Positions 41,014 through 53,000 of a stretch of 64,000 nucleotides of DNA are shown here, in pieces. Where the stretch lies: positions 703,882 to 767,881 of the forward strand of contig JJOH01000019.1 of assembly GCA_000696115.1 (NCBI GenBank), given 5' to 3'. The stretch comes from Streptomyces olindensis. GTDB lineage: Bacteria > Actinomycetota > Actinomycetes > Streptomycetales > Streptomycetaceae. Made by a program: the position numbers and the translations under genes. Positions within the stretch are counted from its first letter, which is position 1. Each line of letters begins with the position of its first letter. Under the pieces are notes generated by a model that worked only from the letters and a program-made list of their open reading frames with translations, was not told the origin of the DNA and did not search any database.

Positions 41014-44000
41014 TCAGCCCCGGCCCAGCTCACGGTCGATCAGTGCGAACATCTCCTCGTCGCTGGCCGCGGAGAGTTCCGCGCCGGGCTCCTCCCCGGC
41101 CGCCGCGGGGCCGGAGGAGTCGGGCCGTGTGTCCTCCAGCTGCCAGAGCAGCGACTTCAGCCGCTTGGCGAGCCGTGACCGCTCCTCGTCGTCGAGGTCG
41201 CCCGCGGCCAGCCGTCCTTCGAGTTCGGTGAGGCTCCCGATCCCGGCGTCCGGCTCGGACTCGGCGACCCGACCGGGCAGTTCCGCGTCGAGCAGAGCCG
41301 CGAGCGCCTCGGGCGTCGGGTTGTCGAACACCGCGGTGGCCGAAAGGCGCAGCCCCGTCGCCGCGTTGAGGCGGTTGCGCAGTTCCACCGAGGCCAGCGA
41401 GTCGAAGCCGATGGTCTTGAACGCGGCGTCACGGGGCACGGCGTTCGACGACCCGTGCCCGAGCACCACGGCGGCGTGCGTGCGGACGAGCTTCACCAGC
41501 GCCTCGGCCCGCTCCGCGGGCGGCAGGGCAGCAGCCGGCAGGCCCTGCCCCCCGTCCGCCCCGGCGAACGCGTCCGCGCTCGCGGCGCGGCGCGCCACCG
41601 GCCTGATGACCTTGCTCAGCACCGCCGGGACGTCGGCTCCCTGTTCGGCGCGCGTGCTCAGCCGGGCCGGCACGACCACGGCCTCGCCCTGCGCGACGGC
41701 GGCGTCGAGCAGCGCCAGGCCCTCGTCCGTGGCCAGCGGCAGGATGCCGCTGCGGCTCAGCCGGGCCACGTCGGCGTCACCCAGGTGCCCGGACAGCTCG
41801 CTCTCCTGCGCCCAGTAGCCCCAGGCCAGCGAGACCGCCGGGTGCCCGTGGGCCCGGCGGCGCTGCGCCAGGGCGTCCAGTCCGGCGTTGGCGGCCGCGT
41901 AGTTGCCCTGGCCCGCCGTGCCGAGGGTGCCCGCGATCGACGAGAACAGCACGAAACGGCTCAGGTCGAGCGGCCGGGTCAGCTCGTCGAGATGGCCGGC
42001 CGCGGCCACCTTGGGGGCCAGGACCCGGTCCACGGCGTCGGCGTCGAGGGCTTCGATCGTGCCGTCGGCGGTCACTCCGGCCGCGTGGACGACCGCGGTC
42101 AGCGGATGCGCGTCCGGGACGGCCGCCAGCAGCCGCGCCACGTCCTCGCGCCGCGACACATCGCACCCGGCCACCGTGACCGCCGCTCCGAGTGCCGTCA
42201 GCTCGGCCCGCAGTTCCGCCGCTCCCGGCGCGTCCGGCCCGCGCCGGCTGGTCAGCAGCAACCGCCGTACGCCGTGCGCGGTCACCAGATGCCGGGCGAC
42301 CTGGGCCCCGAGGGCTCCCGTGCCGCCGGTGACCAGGACGGTGCCGTCGGGATCCAACGGGGACGGCACGGTCAGCACGATCTTGCCCGTGTGGCGGGCC
42401 TGGCTCATGAAACGGTAGGCCTCGGGGGCGCGGCGCACGTCCCAGGTCCGCACGGGCAGCGGGTCGAGCACGCCCGCCTCCAGCAGGGCCACGATCTCGC
42501 CGAGCATCTGCCGGATCCGGTCCGGGCCCGCGTCCATCAGGTCGAACGCCTGGTAGGTGACGCCCGGATGGTGTGCCGCGACGTCGGCGGCGTCGCGAAT
42601 GTCGGTCTTGCCCATCTCGACGAACCGCCCGCCCTCGGGCAGCAACCGCAGTGAGGCGTCCACGAACTCCTTCGCCAGCGAGTTCAGCACGACCCGCATC
42701 CCGCCGCCGGAGACCCGCAGGAACCGTTCGACGAACTCCAGGTCGCGCGAGGAGGCGATCCGCTCCTCCGGCAGCCCCAGTTCACGCAGCAGCCGCTGCT
42801 TCGCCGGGCCGGCGGTCGCGTACACCTCCGCTCCCCAGTGCCGCGCGAGTTGCACGGCGGCCATGCCGACGCCGCCGGTCGCCGCGTGCACCAGGACGGC
42901 GTCGCCGTCCGCCAGCCGCCCCAGGTCACGCAGGCCGTAGTAGGCGGTGAGGAAGACGACCGGCACGGAGGCGCCCTGCGCGAAGGTCCAGCCCTCGGGC
43001 ATCCGCACCAGCAGGCGCTCGTCCGCGACGGCCACCGGCCCGAAGGAGTGGGGCAGCAGACCCAGCACCCGGTCCCCGGGCTTGAGTCCGGTCACCCCAG
43101 GCCCCACCTCCATGACGACACCGGCGCCCTCGCTGCCCATCACCTGCTCCCCGGGGTACATCCCGAGCGCCATCAGCACGTCCCGGAAGTTCAGCCCGGC
43201 CGCACGCACCGCCACCCGGACCGTGCCGGGGCCGAGCGGCCCGGTCGTCTCCTCGCAGGGGACCAGCCCGAGCGATTCGATGGTGCCCGGCTCGGTGGTG
43301 TCCAGCCGCCAGGCGGCGGCGCCCGTGGGCGGGGACAGGGGCGGGTCGTCGCGCAGGGGGACGAGGTGGGGGGTGTGGAGGGTGCCGTGGCGCAGGGCCA
43401 GTTGTGGGGCTGTGGCGGTGAGGGCTTGGGGCAGGTGGGTGGGATGGTCGTCGGTGTCGAGGAGGCGGATGCGGTCGGGGTTCTCGGTCTGGGCGGTGCG
43501 GGCCAGGCCCCACAGGGCGGCGTGGGCCGGGTCGACGGGGTCGCCGGGGTCCAGGGCGTGGGCGTGGCGGGTGAGGATGATCAGGGGGGTGTCGGTCAGG
43601 CGGGGTTCGCTGAGGTACTGCTGGAGCAGGGCGAGCAGGGCGTGCACCGCCTCGCGGGACGCGATGCCGGTGGGTGGGGCGTAGATGACCGTCCGCGGGT
43701 GGTGGTCGTGGTCGGTGAGGAGGGTGGTCAGGTCCGGGTGGTGGCGGGTGCCGGTGAGGAGGGCGGTCGGGTCCGGGTGGTGGCGGGTGCCGGTGAGGAG
43801 GGCGGTCGGGTCCGGGTGGGGGGTGTCGGTGGGGGGTGCCGGGGTGGTGAGGGTTGCCCAGCCGGTGGTGTCCGCTGGGGTGGCGGGCAGGGGCTGCGGT
43901 GTCCAGCGCAGGGTGTAGAGGTGGTCGGTGGTGGTCGGTGTGTCGGTCGTGGTGAGGGTGCGCAGGGTCAGCTCGCCGATCTCGGCGACCAGACCGCCCT

Positions 44001-47000
44001 GACCGTCGTAGAGGGTGAGGGCGACCGTGCTCTCGTCCAGCTCACGTACGACCGTGCGCAGTCGGGTGGCTCCCGTGGCGTGCAGGGTCACGTCGGCCCA
44101 CGCGAACGGTACCCGCACGTCCGTGGCCTCGCCGTCGACGAGGAGGGCGTGCAGGGCTGCGTCGAGCAGGGCGGGGTGGAGACCGAAGGCGTCGGAACCG
44201 CTGTAGCTGCCGGTGTTTTCGTCGGGCAGGGTGACCTCCGCGTAGCGGACGTCACCGGCACGCCACAGCCCGGTCAGGCCTTGGAAGCCCGGCCCGTACG
44301 CGTATCCGCGCCCGGCCAGCTCGTCGTAGGCGTCCGTAAGGTCGACGGGGATCGCGCCAGGGGGCGGCCATGCTCCCTGCCACCCTTCGCCGGACGTGTC
44401 CCCCTGCGGCGCGAGCCGGCCTGTGGCGTGGCGGGTGTAGGGGCGTGCCGGGTCGTCGTCGGGGCGGGCGTAGATCTCGACGGCTCGCCGGCCGTTCTCG
44501 TCCTCGTCGAACGGCTCGACGGTGAGTTGGAGTTGCAGGCCACTGGCGACCGGGAGTTCCAGGGGCGCTTCGAGGGTGAACTCCTCCAGCACCGGACAGC
44601 CCGTCTCCTCACCCGCCCGCAACGCCATCTCCACCAGCGCCGCCCCCGGGACCAACACCCGGCCCCGAATCTCATGCCCAGCCAGCCAACCATGGGAGCT
44701 GCGCGAGACACGGCCCGTGATCACCGTCGTGTCCGTACCGGCGACCGTCACCGCCGCACCCAGCAGACCATGACCGAAACCACCCAGACCCAGCCCCTCC
44801 GGATCACCACCCCCGGAAGACGACTGAAGCCAGTAACGCCGATGCTGGAAGGCATACGTCGGCAACACCACCCGACGCCCACCAACACCCGCGAACACCT
44901 GCCGCCACTCCACCCCCACCCCCGCGGCGAACGCAGTCCCCACACCCGCCAACAACGCCTCCGCCGGCGCCTGCGGCCCCCGCGACAACACCGACCACGT
45001 CACCGGCTCATCCGGCAGACACTCCTGCCCCATCACCGACAACACCGCGGACGGACCCACCTCCATGAACACCGACACACCCACCGAACGAGCCGCCCGC
45101 ACCCCCTCGGCGAAACGAACCGGCTCCCGCACATGCCGCACCCAGTACCCCGGGTCACACACCGTCCCCGCCTCCACCACCCCACCCGTCACATTCGACA
45201 CCAACGGGATCGCCGGAGCGTTGTACGTCAACTGCCGCGTCACCTCACGGAAGTCCTCCAGCATCGGTTCCATCAGCGGGGAGTGGAACGCGTGCGACAC
45301 CGTCAGACGCCGTGCCTGCCCCCCGGCCGCCTCCCACCGCGCCACCAACTCATCCACCTGCCGACCCGCACCGGAGATCACCACCGAACGCGGACCATTG
45401 ACCGCAGCCACCGCCACCTGCGGCACCCCCGCCAGCAACGCCTCCACCTCGCCGACACCACCCCGAAGCGACACCATCGCCCCACCCGCCGGCAACGCCT
45501 GCATCAACCTGCCCCGCGCCGCCACCAGACGACACGCATCCTCCAGCGACCACACCCCCGCGCAATACGCCGCCGCCACCTCACCCACCGAATGCCCCAC
45601 CAACACACCCGGCCGCACCCCCCACGCCCACAGCAGCCGAAACACCGCCACCTCGAACGCGAACAACCCCGCCTGCGCGAACTCCGTCTGATGCACCAAC
45701 TCGTCACTACCGGCCAGCACTTCACCCAGCGGACGGCTCAACAGACCGTCGAAACCCGCACACACCTCCTCGAACGCCTCCCGGAACACCCCGAACCCCG
45801 ACAACCCCGAACCCATCCCCGGCCACTGCGCACCCTGACCGGTGAACAACAACCCCACACCGGCCGAGGAGATCGCCGGCGTGACAGTGGCCTCGGCCAT
45901 GTCTGCCAGGCTCCGCGACAGTTCTTCGACATCCGAGCCGACGACGACGGCCCGGTAGTCCCCCACCGCCCGCGACAACAGCGACACACCCACATCCAGC
46001 GCATCCACACCCAGCGCATCCGCACCCAGCGCATCCGCACCCACGGCGAACTCCCGCAACCGCGCCGCCTGCGCCCGCAACCCCTCCGCACTGCGCGCCG
46101 ACACCACCCACGGCACCGCCGGCAACGCATCCGCCACCACCACAGGCGGCTCCGCCGACTCCGGCGCCGCCTCCAAGATCACATGCGCGTTCGTCCCACT
46201 GATACCGAACGACGACACCGCCGCCCGACGCACCTCACCCGTCTCCGGCCACGGCTGGGGCTCCGTCAGCAGTGCGACATGTCCGGAGTCCCAGTCGACA
46301 TGCGTCGAGGGCCGGTCGACGTGCAGGGTCGGCGGCAGTTCGCCGTGCCGCATCGCCTCGATCATCTTGATCACACCGGCGACACCGGCCGCGGCCTGGG
46401 TATGACCCAGGTTGGACTTCACCGATCCCAGCCACAACGGCCGCTCCGGCGTGTGCTCACGGCCGTACGTCGCGAGGAGGGCGTCGACCTCGATCGGGTC
46501 GCCGAGTTTCGTTCCGGTCCCGTGTCCCTCGACGACGTCCACCTGGCCGGCCTCCAACCGCGCGTTGGCCAGGGCCTGGCGGATGACGCGTTGCTGGGAG
46601 GGGCCGTTGGGGGCGGTCAGGCCGTTGGAGGCGCCGTCCTGGTTGACCGCCGAACCGCGCAGCACCGCCAGTACCTCATGACCGTTGCGCCGCGCCTCGG
46701 ACAGCCGCTCCAACAGCACCAGACCGACACCCTCGCTCCAGCCCGTGCCGTCCGCCGCCTCCGCGAACGCCTTGCACCTCCCGTCCGGCGACAACCCCCG
46801 CTGCCGCGAGAACTCGACGAAGGTGTTGGGCGTGGCCATCACGGTGACACCGCCTACGAGGGCCCGGTCGCACTCGCCGTCGCGCATCGCCTGGGCGGCG
46901 AGGTGCAGGGCGACCAGGGAGGAGGAGCACGCCGTGTCGACCGTCACCGCCGGGCCTTCCAGCCCGTAGGCGTACGCCACCCGTCCCGAGAGCACACTCG

Positions 47001-50000
47001 ACAGGTTGCCGGTGAGTGCGTAGCCCTCGATCTCCTGGTGCTCGGTCGACATGCGGGGGGCGTAGTCGTGGTACATCACGCCGATGTAGACGCCGGTGCG
47101 GGAACCGCGCAGGGCGTCCGGATCGACACCCGCCCGCTCCAGTACCTCCCACGACACCTCCAGCACCAACCGCTGCTGCGGATCCATCGCCAACGCCTCA
47201 CGCGGCGAAATACCGAAGAACTCCGCATCGAAATCACCCGCATCATGCAGAAAACCGCCATGACGCGTATACGACTTCCCCGACCGCCCCGGATCCCCGT
47301 CGAACAGATCCGCATCCCAACCACGATCCCCCGGGAACTCCGAAATACCCTCCCCACCCGACCGCACCAGATCCCACAAACCCTCCGGAGAAGCCACACC
47401 CCCCGGATAACGGCACGCCATCCCCACCACCACGACCGGATCATCCACGTCGGCGGTCGAGGGCGAGGCGGAACGAGTCACGGGGGCGGGGGCGGAAGCG
47501 GCGGCTCCGAGGAGTTCGTCACGCAGGTGTCGGGCCAGAGCGGCCGGGGTCGGGTGGTTGAAGACGACCGTGGGAGCGAGCCGGGTGCCGGCTGCCGCGT
47601 TGACCCGATTGCGCAGCTCCACGGCGGTCAGCGAGTCGAAGCCGAGTGCCTTGAAGTCCTGGTCGGGGTCGATCGCTCCGGCGCTGTCGTGGCCGAGCAC
47701 CCGTGCTGCCTCGGCACGCACGAGTCCGAGCAGTTCGGCATGGAGCGCCGGTTCGTCGACTCCGGCCGGCCCTGCGGTCAGGGCGGTGATGCCGGGCGTA
47801 GCGGCGGAGGCCGCCGCCCTGCGCACGGGGCGTGTGACGAAGTCCCGGAGGAGGAAGGGGACGTCGTCGTTTCCGGCGTGGGCGCGCAGTGCCTGCAGAT
47901 CGAGGCGTACGGGGACGATGTTCGGGATGCCGGTGCGCAGGGCCGCGTCGAGTGAGGCGAGTCCGAGTGCGGGGGTCAGCGGGGCGATGCCGGCGCGGGC
48001 CCAGCGGGCCAGGTCGGCGTCGCCGAGCGCGGCACCCATGCCCCCGGGGCCGCCGGGCTCGCCGGTGTCGTCGGTCTGGCCGGTGTCGCCGGTCTTGCCG
48101 GTGTCCGCCCAGAGTCCCCAGGCGAGGGCCTGGCCCGGCAGTCCTAGGGCGCGGCGGTGTGCGGCCAGGGCGTCCAGCCAGGCGTTGGCCGCCGCGTAGT
48201 TGCCTTGACCCGGTGTGCCCAGCAGACCGGCCACCGAGGAGAAGAGCACGAACGCGTCGAGGTCGAGGTCGCGCGTCAGCTCGTCGAGGTGTGCCGCGGC
48301 GTCCACCTTGGGTGCGAGGACGGCGTCGACCGCTTCTGGTGTGAGGGAGGTGATCGTCGCGTCGGCGAGGACCCCCGCGGCGTGTACGACAGCGGTCAAC
48401 GGCCGGTCCTCGGGCACGGCCGCGAGTACCTCGGCGAGGGCCTCCCGGTCGCTGACATCACACCGGGCGAAGGTCACCTCGGCACCCAACTGCCGCAGTG
48501 TGCTGCGCAGTTCTCCCGCTCCTGGGGTATCACCGCCGCGCCGACCGGTCAGCAGCAGGTGCCGCACGCCGTGTGTCGCCACCAGGTGGCGTGCGACGAG
48601 GCTTCCCAGGGCACCCGCCCCGCCGGTGATCAGCACCGTCCCGTCCTGACGCCAGGTCCCCGGTGTCCCGGGTTCCTCCCCCGGGAGGTGGAGGCGGGTG
48701 AGGTGGGGGGTGTGGAGGGTGCCGTGGCGCAGGGCCAGTTGTGGGGCTGTGGCGGTGAGGGCTTGGGGCAGGTGGGTGGGATGGTCGTCGGTGTCGAGGA
48801 GGCGGATGCGGTCGGGGTTCTCGGTCTGGGCGGTGCGGGCCAGGCCCCACAGGGCGGCGTGGGCCGGGTCGACGGGGTCACCTGGGTCCAGGGCGTGGGC
48901 GTGGCGGGTGAGGATGACCAACGGGGTGCCGGTCAGGCGGGGTTCGCTCAGGTACTGCTGGAGCAGGGCGAGCAGGGCGAGCACCGCCTCGCGGACCGCG
49001 ATGCCGGAGGGTGGGGCGTAGATGACCGTCCGCGGGTGGTGGTCGTGGTCGGTGAGGAGGGCGGTCGGGTCCGGGTGGGGGCGGGTGCCGGTGAGGAGGG
49101 CGGTCGGGTCCGGGTGGGGGCGGGTGCCGGTGAGGAGGGTGGTCGGGCCCGGGTGGGGGGTGTCGGTGGGGGGTGCCGGGGTGGTGAGGGTTGCCCAGCC
49201 GGTGGTGTTCGCCGGGGTGGCGGGCAGGGGCTGCGGTGTCCAGCGCAGGGTGTAGAGGTGGTCGGTGGTGGTCGGTGTGTCGGTCGTGGTGAGGGTGCGC
49301 AGGGTCAGCTCGCCGATCTCGGCGACCAGACCGCCCTGACCGTCGTAGAGGGTGATCTCCACGGTGGCCGGGCCGGTCGGGACCGCCTTGACCCGCAGGT
49401 GTGTGGCGCCGGTGGCGTGCAGGGAGACACACGCCCAGGTGAAGGGCACCCGGAGGTCGGTGTCCTCGTTGTCGACGAGGAGGGTGTGCAGGGCTGCGTC
49501 GAGCAGGGCGGGGTGCAGGCCGAAGGCGTCGGAACCGCTGTGGCTGCCGGTGTTTTCGTCGGGCAGGGTGACCTCCGCGTAGCGGACGTCACCGGCACGC
49601 CACAGCCCGGTCAGGCCTTGGAAGCCCGGGCCGTACGCGTATCCGCGCCCGGCCAACTCGTCGTAGGCGTCCGTCAGGTCGACCGGTGTGGCCTCGGGAG
49701 GCGGCCATGCCCCGAGCCAGTCCTCGGCCACCCCGCCACGCTGAGGAGCGAGCCGTCCCGTGGCACAACGGGAGTACGGACGGGTGGGATCGTCGCCGGG
49801 ACGGGCGTGGACGGCAATCGTGCGCCGACCGGTTCCGTCGCCTTCGAGCGGCTCGACGGTGAGTTGGAGTTGCAGACCACTGGCGACCGGCAGTTCCAGG
49901 GGCGCTTCGAGGGTGAACTCCTCCAGCACCGGACAGCCCGTCTCCTCACCCGCCCGCAACGCCATCTCCACCAGCGCCGCCCCCGGGACCAGCACCCGGC

Positions 50001-53000
50001 CCCGAATCTCATGCCCAGCCAGCCAACCATGGGAGCTGCGCGAGACACGGCCCGTGATCACCGTCGTGTCCGTACCGGCAACCGTCACCGCCGCACCCAG
50101 CAGACCATGACCGAAACCACCCAGACCCAGCCCCTCCGGATCACCACCCCCGGAAGACGACTGAAGCCAGTAACGCCGATGCTGGAAGGCATACGTCGGC
50201 AACACCACCCGACGCCCACCAACACCCGCGAACACCTGCCGCCACTCCACCCCCACCCCCGCGGCGAACGCAGCCCCCACACCCGCCAACAACGCCTCCG
50301 CCGGCGCCTGCGGCCCCCGCGACAACACCGACCACGTCACCGGCTCATCCGGCAGACACTCCTGCCCCATCACCGACAACACCGCGGACGGACCCACCTC
50401 CATGAACACCGACACACCCACCGAACGAGCCGCCCGCACCCCCTCGGCGAAACGAACCGGCTCCCGCACATGCCGCACCCAGTACCCCGGGTCACACACC
50501 GTCCCCGCCTCCACCACCTCACCCGTCACGTTCGACACCAACGGGATCCGCGGCGGCTGGTAGTCCAACTCCCTTGTGACACGGGAGAACTCTTCCAGCA
50601 TCGGTTCCATCAGCGGGGAGTGGAACGCGTGCGACACCGTCAGACGCCGTGCCTGCCCCCCGGCCGCCTCCCACCGCGCCACCAACTCATCCACCTGCCG
50701 ACCCGCACCGGAGATCACCACCGAACGCGGACCATTGACCGCAGCCACCGCCACCTGCGGCACCCCCGCCAGCAACGCCTCCACCTCGCCGACACCACCC
50801 CGAAGCGACACCATCGCCCCACCCGCCGGCAACGCCTGCATCAACCTGCCCCGCGCCGCCACCAGACGACACGCATCCTCCAGCGACCACACCCCCGCGC
50901 AATACGCCGCCGCCACCTCACCCACCGAATGCCCCACCAACACACCCGGCCGCACCCCCCACGCCCACAGCAGCCGGAACACCGCCACCTCGAACGCGAA
51001 CAACCCCGCCTGCGCGAACTCCGTCTGATGCACCAACTCGTCATCAGCACAAAGGACTTCACCGAGCGGACGGCTCAACAGACCATCGAAGCCCGCACAC
51101 ACCTCCTCGAACGCCTCCCGGAACACCCCGAACCCCGACAACCCCGAACCCATCCCCGGCCACTGCGCACCCTGACCGGTGAACAACAACCCCACACCAC
51201 CGCCGGAAGCCGCGGGAAGCACGGGAGTGTCGGCGACCCGCGCCAAGCCTTCCGTCAAGGCGGCCAGGTCCGAGCCGACGACCACGGCCCGGTAGTCCCC
51301 CACCGCCCGCGACAACAGCGACACACCCACATCCAGCGCATCCACACCCAGCGCATCCGCACCCACGGCGAACTCCCGCAACCGCGCCGCCTGCGCCCGC
51401 AACCCCTCCGCACTGCGCGCCGACACCACCCACGGCACCGCCGGCAACGCATCCGCCACCACCACAGGCGGCTCCGCCGACTCCGGCGCCGCCTCCAAGA
51501 TCACATGCGCGTTCGTCCCACTGATACCGAACGACGACACCGCCGCCCGACGCACCTCACCCGTCTCCGGCCACGGCTGGGGCTCCGTCAGCAGCGACAC
51601 CGCGCCCGTGCTCCAGTCCACATGACTGGTGGGCCGGTCGACATGCAAGGTCGGCGGCAGTTCGCCGTGCCGCATCGCCTCGATCATCTTGATCACACCG
51701 GCGACACCGGCCGCGGCCTGAGTGTGACCCAGGTTGGACTTCACCGACCCCAGCCACAACGGCCGCTCCGGCGTGTGCTCACGGCCGTACGTCGCCAGCA
51801 GGGCCTGTGCCTCGATCGGGTCGCCCAGGGTCGTGCCCGTGCCGTGGGCCTCGACGACGTCCACCTGCCCCGCGCCCAGCCCGGCGTTGGCCAGGGCCTG
51901 GCGGATGACGCGTTGCTGGGAGGGGCCGTTGGGGGCGGTCAGGCCGTTGGAGGCCCCGTCCTGGTTGACCGCCGAACCGCGCAGCACCGCCAGTACCTCA
52001 TGACCGTTGCGCCGCGCCTCGGACAGCCGCTCCAACAGCACCAGACCGACACCCTCGCTCCAGCCCGTGCCGTCCGCCGCCTCCGCGAACGCCTTGCACC
52101 TCCCGTCCGGCGACAACCCCCGCTGCCGCGAGAACTCGACGAACATGCCGGGGGAACCCATGACGGTGACGCCCCCGGCGACGGCGAGGGTGCAGTCGCC
52201 GTTGCGCAGGGCCTGGGCGGCGAGGTGCAGGGCGACCAGGGAGGAAGAGCACGCCGTGTCGACCGTCACCGCCGGGCCCTCCAGCCCGAACGCGTAGGCC
52301 ACGCGCCCGGACAGCACGCTCACGGTGCTGCCGGTGAGCAGGTGCCCGCCGTGGCCGTCGTGGCCGTCCGCGAGTCGTGGGCCGTACTCGTGGGTGGTCG
52401 CGCCGATGTAGACGCCGGTGCGGGAACCGCGCAGGGCGTCCGGATCGACACCCGCCCGCTCCAGCACCTCCCACGACACCTCCAGCACCAACCGCTGCTG
52501 CGGATCCATCGCCAACGCCTCACGCGGCGAAATACCGAAGAACTCCGCATCGAAATCACCCGCATCATGCAGAAAACCGCCATGACGCGTATACGACTTC
52601 CCCGACCGCCCCGGATCCCCGTCGAACAGATCCGCATCCCAACCACGATCCCCCGGGAACTCCGAAACACCCTCCCCACCCGACCGCACCAACTCCCACA
52701 AACCCTCCGGAGAAGCCACACCCCCCGGATAACGGCACGCCATCCCCACCACCACGACCGGATCATCCACGTCGGGGGCGGGAGCGGTGGTCGCGGTGGG
52801 GTCTTCGGCTCCCGAGAAGGAGGCGCGAAGGTGTGCGGCGAGGCGTTCGGGGGTGGGGTGGTCGAAGAGGAGGGAGCTGGGCAGGTCGAGTCCGGTGGCG
52901 TCGGCCAGGCGGTCCCTGAGGGTGACGGCGGAGATCGAGTCGAAGCCCAGGTCGCGGAAGGCCCGGCGGGTCTCCAGGGCCGACGGGTCGGTGTAGCCGA

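Larger units (their letters stand above)
41014..47445 (-). other. PKS1 module 2 KS-AT-DH-ER-KR-ACP and C-terminal docking domain
   Basis: KS Cys2998; AT Ser3444 (malonyl type); DH His3749 (HEIRGRVLVPG); ER with LNFRDVLMALGMYPG and the nucleotide motif HAATGGVGMAAVQLA near 4340; KR Tyr4674 in GQGNYAAAN; ACP Ser4841 in GFDSLASVEL. The tail after ~4870 has LEGRLAAGDLDDEERSRLAKRL and ends in a docking helix. Complete reduction is predicted. Confidence 0.88.
47446..52770 (-). other. PKS1 module 1 KS-AT-DH-KR-ACP
   Basis: KS Cys1224 (DTACSSSL); AT Ser1665 (GHSVGEVAAAYCAG, malonyl-type HAFH); DH with His1970 in HEIRGRVLVPG and Asp2141 in HPALLDAALH; KR with TGGAGALG, catalytic Tyr2575 in GQGNYAAAN and a retained Asp in GVLADATI (B-type tendency); ACP Ser2763 in GFDSLTAVEL. 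All domains look active, predicting an alpha,beta-double bond. Confidence 0.88.
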
